This document shows positions 32,799 to 43,960 of a stretch of DNA of 64,000 nucleotides, one piece after another (position 1 is the stretch's first letter; every line of letters starts with the position of its first letter). The translations under genes and the position numbers were made by a program. The stretch covers positions 17,369,303 to 17,433,302 of the forward strand of contig CM077034.1 in assembly GCA_039090855.1 (NCBI GenBank). The letters run 5' to 3'. The stretch is from Macrothele yani. Taxonomy: Eukaryota; Arthropoda; Arachnida; Araneae; Macrothelidae. The notes beneath the pieces are model-generated. The model did not search any database and had not been told where the DNA came from. It saw only the letters and a program-made list of their open reading frames with translations.

Positions 32799-33798
32799 AT
32801 GAGTTGCCACGAACGTATTGATGACGGAATGAGGTGGAGAATCGTCGGTAGATTGGAGGCAAGTGCAGGTTGCTACAGAGCTCAACGTAACGCCCAGTTT
32901 CGTCTGCAATTTGTAGAAACAGTTTAAGGACACCGGATCCATATCGAGAAGGCCTGGGCAAGGTCGTCCAAGAGCCACGACGACCAACGATGATCGTTAT
33001 TTGGCACTTTCATCGAGGAGCCACAGGACTGCTACAGCTGCACAGCTATCTCGTGAGCTGCATGCCGCCACTGGAACCCGAGTTTCAAGGGTTACTGTTT
33101 CCCGAAGGCTTCGTGAGAGAGGGCTTTTTGCCAGAAGACCTGCAGCGTCCCTCTCACTTCAGCACACAAGAGAGCGTGTTTAGCATGCTGCAGACAACAT
33201 CAGCCTTGAGTGGGGTAACGTTCTCTTCACAGACGAGTCGCGATTCAGCCTGGACACGGATTCTCGACGTACCTTCATCTGGAGAGAACCTGGGACCCGA
33301 TACCTTTCCTCCAACATCCGAGAAAGGGACCGCTATGGCAGCGGAGGTGTCATAGTCTGGGCGGGCATCATGTTGGACGGCCGCATACCTCTTCATGTGT
33401 TTGACAGAGGATATTGACTGCTGAGAGGTATAGAGATAATATCTTACAACACTATGTTCGACTTTTCAGGGGCGCAGTTGGCCCTCGGTTCCTTTTTTAT
33501 GGACGGAAACGCTCGTCCACACGGGGCTCACCTGGTCGATGATTATCTTGAAAGTGAGGATATTCGCCGGATGGATTGGCCAGCCATATCGCCGGATCTA
33601 AACCCTATCGAACATGTCAGGGACACTCTTGAGAGGGCGATTGCAGCACGCCATCCCCCTCCGAGAACGGATGTGAAAACTTCGTTGCTGCTGGAGTGGG
33701 ACCGACTGCCCCTGGGACTTATCAACTGCCTCGTTTCCAGTATGACGTCGCACTGTAAGAGCTGTATGACTGTGAGAGGAGGCCATACCCCATATTAG
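32799..33798 (+). pseudogene. Tc1-like transposase of Tc1-A, broken
   Basis: The start MSCHERIDDGMRWRIVGRLE leads into a decayed helix-turn-helix with stops. Then come SSRSHRTATAAQLSRELHAA, ERGLFARRP, the first catalytic site LFTDESRFSLDTDS, the second site FFMDGNARPHG and the glutamate in SPDLNPIEHVRD. The second aspartate (MDDNA in relatives) is replaced by glycine, so a catalytic residue is lost as well as the frame. The spacing to the glutamate is still 34. The end SMTSHCKSCMTVRGGHTPY with a stop at 33798 is intact. Confidence 0.9.
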
Positions 33799-33927
33799 AG
33801 TCATTTTATGTTCGATCTTGTGACGTGGATTTTGGACATTCCTGCTCTGATGAGCCTTACTGACGATCATGAGTGCGTGCCATGACTGTTGTATGGTATT
33901 TTTTTTTCTTGTATAACTTTGTATCTA

Positions 33928-35322
33928 CACTGGCGGAGAGTGAAAGAAGAACAAAAAAAGGAATCGGCAGAGGATCATGAAATTTACATATGTTAATGGG
34001 GTCGAGTTTACGTAGGTGCGATGTTAATTTCGGGACCAACCGGTGAGCGCTTACGCCACAGCACGGCATAATATGCAAATTATCGTCGGTGGTATTTAAG
34101 GAGTACGGCGAAGTGAATGTAATCAGTCGTCGGCGTACGGACACTGCGAAGACCCTGAAGAAGCTGAAATGCCTGGACCTGGAAGACTTGTACGATTTCA
34201 GCAGTTATCGGACTTTGAGCGAGGTCGTCTAGTCGGACTCCGCGAGGCCGGGTGGTCGTATCGTCGTATTGCGGAGCGAATTGGACGGGAAGTATCGATG
34301 GTGGTACGATGGTGGCATAGATGGTCCGAGGAACATTCCCACACGAGAAGACGTGGAACCGGGAGTCACAGACGGACTGATGAGCGGACCGATCGACGCA
34401 TAAGAAGAGCGGCGTTGTCAAGCGGAACATCCACTGCGACGCAAATCCGAGCTGCCGTTGCACCTGAGGTGACTGTGCGAACAATCCGCAACCGTCTACT
34501 GGATGCAGGACTACGTGCACGTGTGCCTCTGGCATGTGTACCTCTGACTCCAGCCCACCGTCAGGAACGGCTGCAGTGGTGTCACCAACGTCTGCACTGG
34601 AGAACGCAATGGCGATCTGTCGTGTTCAGCGATGAAAGCAGATTCTGTTTGGGAGCCCCCGATGGCCGTATGCGTGTTCGCAGACGCACAGGAGAGCGTC
34701 TCCACCATTCTTGCATCCGCCAGCGACACACAGGCCCTACACCTGGTCTCCTGGTGTGGGGAGCGATCAGCTATCACTCCCGTACACAACTAGTGTTTGT
34801 ACCGGGTACGTTAAACAGCACCTCCTACATCAACAACATCATTCAGCTTGTTGTTGTGCCATTTGTAAGGTCGGTCCATCGTGGTGTTTTCCAGCAAGAT
34901 AACGCACGCCCACACACGGCACGTGCAACGCAACATGCACGTGAGACAACTTCCATGGCCACCGGATTTGTCCCCCATTGAGCACGTGTGGGATTTTATG
35001 GGACAACCACTTATCCGGTCTCCACGGCCAGCCACAACCACCCCCGATTTACGCGTCCAGGTTGAGGATGCTTGGAACTCAATACCCCAAACTTACATCC
35101 AACATCTGTACGACAGACTCCATGCCAGAATTGCACAGTGTGACGCAGTTCAACATCGTACTAACCATGTTACATGGAAATGTTATTTTTCAGTTTACCA
35201 GCAAATACAGCTGTATTTTGCCATAATGTTTTGATCACGTTATCCTCTGTATTCCGTTATGTATAAATTTCGTTGGTATCAGACGTCTCCTTCTTGGTGT
35301 TCTTTTTCACTTTCCGCCAGTG
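33928..35322 (+). mobile_element. Tc1-like transposon 'Tc1-B' nested in Tc1-A
   Basis: The left end CACTGGCGGAGAGTGAAAGA and the right end TCACTTTCCGCCAGTG pair, each flanked by TA (33926-33927, 35323-35324). The 1395-bp element interrupts the 3' untranslated region of Tc1-A, so it arrived later. Confidence 0.93.
34169..35234 (+). pseudogene. Tc1-like transposase of Tc1-B, frameshift near catalytic end
   Basis: From MPGPGRLVRFQQLSDFERGR the frame is open to 34981. It covers a helix-turn-helix (SYRRIAERIGREVSMVVRWW), an arginine-rich linker, VTVRTIRNRLLDAGLRARVP, the first catalytic site VFSDESRFCLGAPDGR and the second FQQDNARPHTARA. A deletion and frame change at about 34940-34970 removes residues before PDLSPIEHVWDFMG. 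That motif, holding the glutamate, and the C-terminus PQTYIQHLYDRLHARIAQ lie in the next frame. It is the most nearly intact Tc1 coding region in this nest, but still inactive. Confidence 0.92.
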
Positions 35323-35358
35323 TATACCAAATTTCATTAAAATGTGTCCATTAGTTTT

Positions 35359-35866
35359 AAATGGACGATGGCATCACTCTTTCCACGTTATTTTTTTTTT
35401 TTTTAAACAACGCATAGCGACTGAAAAATTGTATTCCGGCACTGCTGGGATCGAACCCCAGAACTCTCGTGGAAAGAGTGATGCCATCGTCCATTTACAT
35501 TATCTCCACGTATTTGATATATATTAACCATTTCTATCGCCCTTTGAATTTATCAGCTACAATTAAAATAGCTGTTGCGTTAAATGCCACCAGATGACGA
35601 CATCTCAGTTGCTGAGACCATCAATACGTATTCGTATAGTCAGATGCTGACTGATAAACCACGCATTGCGATGAGAATTGTTGGCGCTGTAGCGTAAATT
35701 CGAACGCACTCGACTAGTTATCGAGAGTTCTGGGGTTCGATCCTAGCAGTGCCGGAATGCAATTTTTCAGTCGCTATGCGTTGTTAAAAAAAAAAAAAAA
35801 AAAAATAACGTGGAAAGAGCGATGACATCGTCCATTTACATTATCTCCACGTATTTGATATATATT
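35359..35866. mobile_element. SINE/fold-back insertion in Tc1-A with 14-bp target duplication
   Basis: TGTCCATTAGTTTT lies on both sides (about 35345-35358 and 35869-35882). Inside, a SINE-like end is present twice in opposite orientation: minus at about 35390-35475 and plus at about 35690-35806. Both have B-box GGTTCGATCC, CAATTTTTCAGTCGCTATGC and an A-tail. The segment CGTGGAAAGAGTGATGCCAT appears three times (35361-35388 inverted, 35470 and 35808), so the insertion can fold on itself. The exact order of events is unclear. Confidence 0.7.
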
Positions 35867-35931
35867 TGTCCATTAGTTTTTCAGAAATTCGACAAAATGT
35901 GCAAATTCTCTTAATTTTGAACATCAGTGTA

Positions 35932-36520
35932 CCTTAAGCCTCCTGCACGTACGAGTAAAGATAAATTTTGTAAATGACACTATTTGAGCAGACTAGTTTT
36001 GCCCGATATAAATCTTTTGTTATTCATCATGTGCGGAGATATGAATTGTTGAGTGTTTGATGAAATCTACAACAATTCCTGCTTCGGAAATCCGATGACT
36101 CAAAGCTATTTTCCTTTAATGTACGTTATCCTGATCTGACCTCCAAAGCTTCGAAACGGCAAACCGTTTTGCTCATACCAGTTCACCAGCTTTCCAATCG
36201 AGTGCAAAAATAAAGCGAAAATTATGGTGAATGTAATTGCCATATCACGACCTATGCTGTTTGGACTTTTTGGACCGAATCCATTTATTTGCCTTTAAGA
36301 GTTATCACACATGCATCGAACAACGCTTTAAACGTGAACATGTAATTGGATGACGACAGAGAATTTTAATTTGTATTCCGATCTTCGAGAAACAATACGC
36401 AAGAAAGTAGAACACGCAAAACAAAACTCCTCACTCGAGTGAAAATGTCGGATTTCATGTTACTGGTATTCAGTGCAAAGTGACCTCAAACAGTTTAAAC
36501 CATCATCATGATGTAAATAA
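35932..36520. other. Spacer, nothing recognised
   Basis: Mixed AT-rich DNA without similarity to other parts of the window. It ends at the TA target of the T1 element at 36523. Confidence 0.4.
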
Positions 36521-36522
36521 TA

Positions 36523-38063
36523 CACTGCTGGACAATTGCTAAGGACGGATCAAAGACGGCTATATAGTGCATAAAAAAGTAAGTGTGGTTAGATGCCAAG
36601 TGAAATAAAATAATGTCAGAATGCCAGGACATTACAAGAAAGACAATTTATTGTGCTCTGAAATCCAGAAGGCTTTGGAACGTGTTCAAGGGACAAACAG
36701 GCCATTTTGTGCAGAATACGTAAACGTGAAAAAAATGCAATTACGGTCCGCAGGCGTTCCGGCGTAAGATGTCAATACGGGATATGGCCACCATGGAGGG
36801 CGATGCAAGATTCCACACGTCGTGTCATGCTTTGCACAACATTATCAAGCAGCTGTTGGGGTAATTTATCCCATTCCTCTGTCAGTGCACGGATGAGGGT
36901 GTCCTTGTTTATTGGAGGGCATTGGCGACCAGCAAGACTCCTCCCCAAAGCATCCCGCACATTTTCAGTGGGATTCAGATCTGGAGAACGTGCTGGCCAT
37001 ACGAGGCGTTGAATATCCTCGCTCTCAAGTCACTCCTGGACAGCGACTGTTCGATGACATGTTGCGTTGTCGTCCATGAAAATGAATCTATCACCGACAG
37101 CACCACGGAACATGCGAACATGAGGTAGCAGAACATCATTAATGTATCGTTGGCCAGTCATAGTCCCAGTTGGAAGCACATAGAGGGACGTACGGCCATT
37201 GATCATGATGCCAGCCCATACCATGACACTACATGTCGGATATCGGTCCCTTTCCTGTATGTTTGCTGGACAATATGCAGTACCACTATCACGCCAGATC
37301 AGTTGTCGTCGACAATCAGACGATAGACTGTATCTACTCTCATCTGAGAAGAGGACAGCAGACCAGTCGTTGTCAGTCCAATTGCGATGTTGATGGCACC
37401 ATTGCAAACGGGCGGTACGGTGACGTCTGGACAATGGGATGCACACAACTGGACGGCGGGCGTGTAGTCCTCCTTCATGCAAACGTCTGGCGACAGTTTT
37501 TCGGGAGATCCGCTTGCCAGTAGCAGCCATAAACTGATTTGCTACCTCACTAGCTGTGCTGCGCCGGTGTCTTTTTGTTGATAGCACTATGTACCGATCT
37601 TCTGCAGGTGTCGTACTGCGAACACGACCTCCCCCGTGACGTTTGCTACACTCTCCATTTGTTTGAAATGATTTCCAAAGCCTTGAAACAACACTGTGGC
37701 TGACGTCGAACTCCCTGGCAACATCTGTTATTTTTCGCCCTTCTTCAATCTTGCCAATAATACGGCCACGCGTAAAATCATCTAGGTGATGTCGGGAAGA
37801 CATACTGAAAATTGCAAGTTCGTCAATTGATTCTTTCCCTTTCAACTTTGCGTTTGAACAACAACGGTCAATACGCGTCAAATCCTTTATATCTCTTATC
37901 AGCGCTATGACGTCACGAACAAGTTCGGCAATCCAAAATTTGCATACGCACAACACGTCTTACTGTATCCCGCACTTATGCTAATTTCCACATTTCCCTG
38001 CCTTCCATTTTATGGTTGCTATCGTTTCTACTGTCATCTATCCTTAGCAATTGTCCGGCAGTG
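36523..38063 (-). mobile_element. Tc1-like transposon, family T1, copy b (1541 bp)
   Basis: Terminal repeats CACTGCTGGACAATTGCTAA and TTAGCAATTGTCCGGCAGTG (about 27 bp) are flanked by TA at 36521-36522 and 38064-38065. It is almost identical to copy c (47134-48676) and to the partial copy a (1-804), so the family spread fairly recently. Confidence 0.96.
36772..37803 (-). pseudogene. Tc1-like transposase (DD34E), single stop codon
   Basis: The start MSSRHHLDDFTRGRIIGKIE was chosen because Tc1 proteins start close to this basic region; an open frame extends further upstream. Order: helix-turn-helix (DVAREFDVSHSVVSRLW), GRVRSTTP linker, second DNA-binding part (ISRKTVARRLHEGGLHARRP), LFSDESRYSL, FIFMDDNATCHRTVAVQE, SPDLNPTENVRDALG and the C-terminus SMTRRVESCIALHGGHIPY. 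Aspartate to glutamate spacing is 34. Only one defect is seen, TGA at 37030-37032 where copy c has TGT (cysteine). The frame is otherwise complete (343 codons). Confidence 0.94.
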
Positions 38064-38149
38064 TATAATATATATGGTACTGGTTCTGGTATAGCAATCA
38101 CAGACATCTGAGATTTATTTCAAATCGAAAAAAGCTTTACAAAAAATAA

Positions 38150-38925
38150 AAAAAAAAAACAACAGATAATAAATCATGAAAGAAATACGGGATTACGCCA
38201 TATAATACAAATTTTGAAGATGACAATGGATTTTTGGCGTAAATGTGACAAGCATGGTAAGTCAGATAATATCCGAAAACTTGAAAATTCTCATGGGCCT
38301 GGAGCGGGACTCGAACCCGCGTCTCCCAGAAAACGCCCGGGTATGCTAACCACTACACCACCTAGAACGACCAAGTTTCAAGTTTCCGATCAATTTAAAT
38401 TTAACCATCACAGGATTCGCTAGTCGAAGCAACCGGCATTCATGTTTAGCGAATCTGGAGGTTAAGAATCTTATCCCGTGTTTGCCCGGAGAAGCAGATA
38501 AATCATGAAAGAAATACGGGATTACGCCATATAATACAAATTTTGAAGATGACAATCCGATTTTTGGCGTAAATGTGACAAGGATGGTAAGTCAGATAAT
38601 ATCCGAAAACGTGAAAATTCACATCGTCCTGGAGCGGGACTCGAACCCGCGTCTCCCAGAAAACGCCCGGGTATGCTAACCACTACACCACCCAGAACGA
38701 CCAAGTTTCAAGTTTCCGATCAATTTAAATTTAACCATCACAGGATTCGCTAGTCGAAGCAACCGGCATTCATGTTTATCGAATCTGGAGGTTAAGAATC
38801 TTATCCCGTGTTTGCCCGGAGAAGCAGATAAATCATGAAAGAAATACGGGATTACGCCATATAATACAAATTTTGAAGATGACAATCCGATTTTTGGCGT
38901 AAATGTGACAAGGATGGCGTAATCC
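38150..38925 (-). repeat. SINE-D ('S306'), two units with intact tRNA-like heads, minus orientation
   Basis: Minus-strand heads at about 38298-38366 and 38628-38695 read GGTGGTGTAGTGGTTAG (A-box), a CCCGG/CTGGG anticodon-type stem with a seven-base loop, and GGGTTCGAGTCCCGC (B-box). The rest of the unit (GATTCGCTAGTCGAAGC on the plus strand, TTTTGGCGTAAATGTGAC) matches the plus-oriented array beginning at 38926. These two units show the parental structure. Confidence 0.88.
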
Positions 38926-41900
38926 AGTATTTCTTTCATGATTTATCTGCTTCTCCGGGCAAACACGGGATAAGATTCTTAACCTCCAGATTCGCTAAAC
39001 ATTAATGCCGGTTGCTTCGACTAGCGAATCCTGTGATGGTTATATTCAAATTGATCGGAAACTTGAAACTTGGTCGTTCTGGGTGGTGTAGAGGTTAGAC
39101 GCAGGTTCGAGTCCCGCTCCAGGCCCATGAGAATTTTCAAGTTTTCGGATATTATCTGACTTACCATGCTTGTCACATTTACGCCAAAAATCCATTGTCA
39201 TCTTCAAAATTTGTATTATATGGAGTAATCCCGTATTTCTTTCATGATTTATCTGCTTCTCCGGGCAAACACGGGATAAGATTCTTAACCTCCAGATTCG
39301 CTAAACATTAATGCCGGTTGCTTCGACTAGCGAATCCTGTGATGGTTATATTCAAATTGATCGGAAACTTGAAACTTGGTCGTTCTGGGTGGTGTAGAGG
39401 TTAGACGCAGGTTCGAGTCCCGCTCCAGGCCCATGAGAATTTTCAAGTTTTCGGATATTATCTGACTTACCATGCTTGTCACATTTACGCCAAAAATCCA
39501 TTGTCATCTTCAAAATTTGTATTATATGGCGTAATCCCGTATTTCTTTCATGATTTATCTGCTTCTCCGGGCAAACACGGGATAAGATTCTTAACCTCCA
39601 GATTCGCTAAACATTAATGCCGGTTGCTTCGACTAGCGAATCCTGTGATGGTTATATTCAAATTGATCGGAAACTTGAAACTTGGTCGTTCTGGGTGGTG
39701 TAGAGGTTAGACGCAGGTTCGAGTCCCGCTCCAGGCCCATGAGAATTTTCAAGTTTTCGGATATTATCTGACTTACCATGCTTGTCACATTTACGCCAAA
39801 AATCCATTGTCATCTTCAAAATTTGTATTATATGGAGTAATCCCGTATTTCTTTCATGATTTATCTGCTTCTCCGGGCAAACACAGGATAAGATTCTTAA
39901 CCTCCAGATTCGCTAAACATTAATGCCGGTTGCTTCGACTAGCGAATCCTGTGATGGTTATATTCAAATTGATCGGAAACTTGAAACTTGGTCGTTCTGG
40001 GTGGTGTAGAGGTTAGACGCAGGTTCGAGTCCCGCTCCAGGCCCATGAGAATTTTCAAGTTTTCGGATATTATCTGACTTACCATGCTTGTCACATTTAC
40101 GCCAAAAATCCATTGTCATCTTCAAAATTTGTATTATATGGCGTAATCCCGTATTTCTTTCATGATTTATCTGCTTCTCCGGGCAAACACGGGATAAGAT
40201 TCTTAACCTCCAGATTCGCTAAACATTAATGCCCGTTGCTTCGACTAGCGAATCCTGTGATGGTTATATTCAAATTGATCGGAAACTTGAAACTTGGTCG
40301 TTCTGGGTGGTGTAGAGGTTAGACGCAGGTTCGAGTCCCGCTCCAGGCCCATGAGAATTTTCAAGTTTTCGGATATTATCTGACTTACCATGCTTGTCAC
40401 ATTTACGCCAAAAATCCATTGTCATCTTCAAAATTTGTATTATATGGAGTAATCCCGTATTTCTTTCATGATTTATCTGCTTCTCCGGGCAAACACGGGA
40501 TAAGATTCTTAACCTCCAGATTCGCTAAACATTAATGCCGGTTGCTTCGACTAGCGAATCCTGTGATGGTTATATTCAAATTGATCGGAAACTTGAAACT
40601 TGGTCGTTCTGGGTGGTGTAGAGGTTAGACGCAGGTTCGAGTCCCGCTCCAGGCCCATGAGAATTTTCAAGTTTTCGGATATTATCTGACTTACCATGCT
40701 TGTCACATTTACGCCAAAAATCCATTGTCATCTTCAAAATTTGTATTATATGGAGTAATCCCGTATTTCTTTCATGATTTATCTGCTTCTCCGGGCAAAC
40801 ACGGGATAAGATTCTTAACCTCCAGATTCGCTAAACATTAATGCCGGTTGCTTCGACTAGCGAATCCTGTGATGGTTATATTCAAATTGATCGGAAACTT
40901 GAAACTTGGTCGTTCTGGGTGGTGTAGAGGTTAGACGCAGGTTCGAGTCCCGCTCCAGGCCCATGAGAATTTTCAAGTTTTCGGATATTATCTGACTTAC
41001 CATGCTTGTCACATTTACGCCAAAAATCCATTGTCATCTTCAAAATTTGTATTATATGGAGTAATCCCGTATTTCTTTCATGATTTATCTGCTTCTCCGG
41101 GCAAACACGGGATAAGATTCTTAACCTCCAGATTCGCTAAACATTAATGCCGGTTGCTTCGACTAGCGAATCCTGTGATGGTTATATTCAAATTGATCGG
41201 AAACTTGAAACTTGGTCGTTCTGGGTGGTGTAGAGGTTAGACGCAGGTTCGAGTCCCGCTCCAGGCCCATGAGAATTTTCAAGTTTTCGGATATTATCTG
41301 ACTTACCATGCTTGTCACATTTACGCCAAAAATCCATTGTCATCTTCAAAATTTGTATTATATGGAGTAATCCCGTATTTCTTTCATGATTTATCTGCTT
41401 CTCCGGGCAAACACGGGATAAGATTCTTAACCTCCAGATTCGCTAAACATTAATGCCGGTTGCTTCGACTAGCGAATCCTGTGATGGTTATATTCAAATT
41501 GATCGGAAACTTGAAACTTGGTCGTTCTGGGTGGTGTAGAGGTTAGACGCAGGTTCGAGTCCCGCTCCAGGCCCATGAGAATTTTCAAGTTTTCGGATAT
41601 TATCTGACTTACCATGCTTGTCACATTTACGCCAAAAATCCATTGTCATCTTCAAAATTTGTATTATATGGAGTAATCCCGTATTTCTTTCATGATTTAT
41701 CTGCTTCTCCGGGCAAACACGGGATAAGATTCTTAACCTTAAGATTCGCTAAACATGAATGCCGGTTGCTTCGACTAGCGAATCCTGTGATGGTTAAATT
41801 CAAATTGATCAGAAACTTGAAACTTGGTCGTTCTGGGTGGTGTAGAGGTTAGACGCAGGTTCGAGTCCCGCTCCAGGACGATGAGAATTTTCAAGTTTTC

Positions 41901-42050
41901 GGATATTATCTGACTTACCATCCTTGTCACATTTACGCCAAAAATCGGATTGTCATCTTCAAAATTTGTATTATATGGCGTAATCCCGTATTTCTTTCAT
42001 GATTTATCTGCTTCTCCGGGCAAACACGGGTTAAGATTCTTAACCTCCAG
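38926..42050 (+). repeat. 306-bp SINE-D array, ten units sharing an anticodon-arm deletion
   Basis: GGGTGGTGTAGAGG recurs from 39081 to 41835 in exactly nine 306-bp steps. All units lack the same 23 bases present in the minus-strand units (after GGTTAG and before ACGC), which removes the anticodon arm but keeps the A- and B-boxes. Units are nearly identical except for the last, which is closer to the parental sequence around 41740-41880. Confidence 0.95.
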
Positions 42051-42073
42051 ATTCTTAACCTTCATTCTTAACT

Positions 42074-42167
42074 GACCATATTTTCATTCACTTTCAATAG
42101 GGCTCCTTCCCAGGTGGTAGGGTACCACCTGGGAAGGAGCCCTATTGAAAGTGAACGAAATATGGTC
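42074..42167. repeat. 94-bp near-perfect palindrome
   Basis: The left arm starts GACCATATTTTCATTCAC and the right arm ends GTGAACGAAATATGGTC. About 45 bases pair with two or three mismatches around a three-base centre (GGG in GGTAGGGTACC). The right arm is the start of the R147 copy that follows, so the left arm is an inverted duplicate of its end. Confidence 0.9.
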
Positions 42168-42724
42168 AAAGGTCAGGACATAGGAGCAGGATCCATTCCA
42201 CTGCTCTTATGCGTCATAACTAACGTAAAAAAGTTCGATTTCGATGAAATTTTAGTATGTGGTAGGGGACCACCTGGGGACAAACCCTATTAAAAATGGG
42301 CGAAATGGAGTCAAAGGTCGAGACATAGGAGCGGAATCCCTTCCATCGCCATTATGCGTCATAACATATGTAAAAATACTTCGATTTGGATGAAATGTTA
42401 GTATGTTGTAGGGGCATGCTTGGGGGGCGAATCCTGTTGAAAATGGGAGAAATGGGGTTAAAGGTTAGGACACAAGAGCGGGATTTATTCCATAGCCCTT
42501 ACGCATCAGAACTTACGTAAAAATGCTTCGATTGCGGCAAAATTTTATCATGTTATTTCGGAGATATACTGAACCGGTTCTGTTGAATATCATCGAAATG
42601 GGATCAAAAGGACAGGGTACAAGGGTGAGATTTATTCCACAGCCATTATCCTCATAACTTGAGTAATGATTTCTGGTATGTTGGAAAGCGTATTATGATC
42701 AATGCATTGCATGATTTTACTAAC
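42120..42724 (-). mobile_element. R147 element, copy 2 (truncated)
   Basis: On the minus strand the head (GTTAGTAAAATCATGCAATG, ending at 42724) is followed by diverged units with CTTTGAC-type motifs and ATTTCAT. It is truncated at the palindrome, so the GACGGACAAAG end is absent. Confidence 0.75.
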
Positions 42725-43026
42725 TTTTTGTTCTTAGATTTTGCTTTTCCCCAGAAACTCTCAATGCCCTGAGCATGTGCATCGGTATCACTCTTAATGA
42801 ATTCTAATGAATGATTAACTTACCAGTTAATCATTCATTGTTTTAAATTTTGGTACGCTTTCCATTCATCAGAAATTATTGTATAGTATATAGAGCAATT
42901 CGTTGCCGAATAACTTCGCACAAAGTAGTAGCAGATCGGTTAGGTACGGCAAATAGAAAGCACTCTTTTGTTTCTCTGCAAATGCCACCGAATATCCTTC
43001 GCTGGGGTAAATCTCGTCCTCAATAG
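42725..43026. other. Spacer with a small hairpin
   Basis: GAATGATTAAC and GTTAATCATTC around TTACCA (about 42810-42837) can form an 11-bp stem. No gene or element recognised. Confidence 0.4.
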
Positions 43027-43028
43027 TA

Positions 43029-43769
43029 CAGGGTGATTCATAAAGAAGTATTCAGTTTCATAAAACAAGAATAACGCAAGACATTTTATATTACCTGTAA
43101 CAGAATTGTAGGGGAATGTTTCAAGTTGTTTTAGAGACAGTCACAGATGCTCTATGTGTGCACCCTTAGTCACACGACACACATCCAGCCGGTAATCCAT
43201 TTCCGCCCAAACGCGAGGTAAGATATCTGAATCAAGTGCACTGATAGTGATGTGTTACTGCATTTTGTATAGAATCATTTTCAGCTTCTAAAAATTCTCC
43301 AGATAGTGGGCTGTGAAATCTGCACTTCACGACTCTCACCCTCCGCGTTGATTTTCCCGGGCTTCGTTGAATGGCGGTGCAAACACTATCGACGACTTCT
43401 TCCGATACACGCGGTCGTCCAGGACTTTTTAAGTTTGCATAAACAGCCCGTAGTTTCAATTTTTTTTATGCCAATCGTAGATAGGTTTTCTGTTTGGAGG
43501 TTCTTTTTCCGAATCGTGATCGAAAATGCCAGTTACAGATTCCGTTTTGCTCAATTCAAGAACACAAAACGGCTTCTCCACTGCAGACGCTGCCATTTTG
43601 ACTGACTAGTCACGTGACACGCGCGCCATCGCCTACGTCACTTCCCTCAGTAGCGGGACACAAATTTTATGAGTACATCTACCTAACGGTTCGCAGTTGT
43701 GCTCCGTGTCTTCAACTGTTACTGTTTTACAGCATCTGGAAACTGTATACTTCTTTATGAATCACCCTG
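43029..43769 (-). mobile_element. Tc1/mariner-superfamily element, internally deleted
   Basis: Termini CAGGGTGATTCATAAAGAAG and CTTCTTTATGAATCACCCTG are inverted repeats flanked by TA. Minus-strand coding remnants near 43250-43595 read MAASAVEKPFCVLELSKTES, then KSPGRPRVSEEVVDSVCTAI and RSPGKSTRRV. This is the N-terminal DNA-binding region of a transposase type common in arthropods. No catalytic domain remains, so it is a non-autonomous deletion derivative. Confidence 0.82.
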
Positions 43770-43914
43770 TATATCGCCTACGTCACTTCCCTGAGTAGCG
43801 GGATACAAACTTTATGAGTACATCTAGCTAACGGTTCGCAGTTGTAGTCCGTGTCTTCAACTGTTACTGTTTTACAGCATCTGGAAACTGTATACTTCTT
43901 TATCAATCACCCTG
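43770..43914 (-). repeat. Tandem duplicate of the element's terminal 145 bp
   Basis: ATCGCCTACGTCACTTCCCT to ATCACCCTG repeats the segment at about 43627-43769 with few changes (CTCAGTAGCGGGACA against CTGAGTAGCGGGATA). The element thus has two successive right ends. Confidence 0.9.
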
Positions 43915-43960
43915 TATTTACTACAGTTAAAGAATGATTCATCTATTTAAATATGTCATC

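Larger units (their letters stand above)
32583..35929 (+). mobile_element. Tc1-like transposon 'Tc1-A', host of two nested insertions
   Basis: Left terminus CACTGGTGTTCAAAATTAAG and right terminus, read on the minus strand, CACTGATGTTCAAAATTAAG pair over about 38 bp, with TA on both sides (32581-32582, 35930-35931). The 33928-35322 Tc1 and the 35359-35866 insertion split it. Removing them restores a single element of about 1.4 kb. Confidence 0.9.

Noticed and set aside
38298..38366. Functional tRNA gene at the SINE-D head
   Set aside because: It has a seven-base anticodon loop, but position 33 is C instead of T, the acceptor stem pairs poorly, and it is part of a repeated 306-bp unit.
38926..42050. 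Regular repeats considered as a CRISPR array
   Set aside because: Units are 306 bp with no variable spacers, the genome is eukaryotic, and there are no cas-like genes. The other arrays fail for the same reasons.
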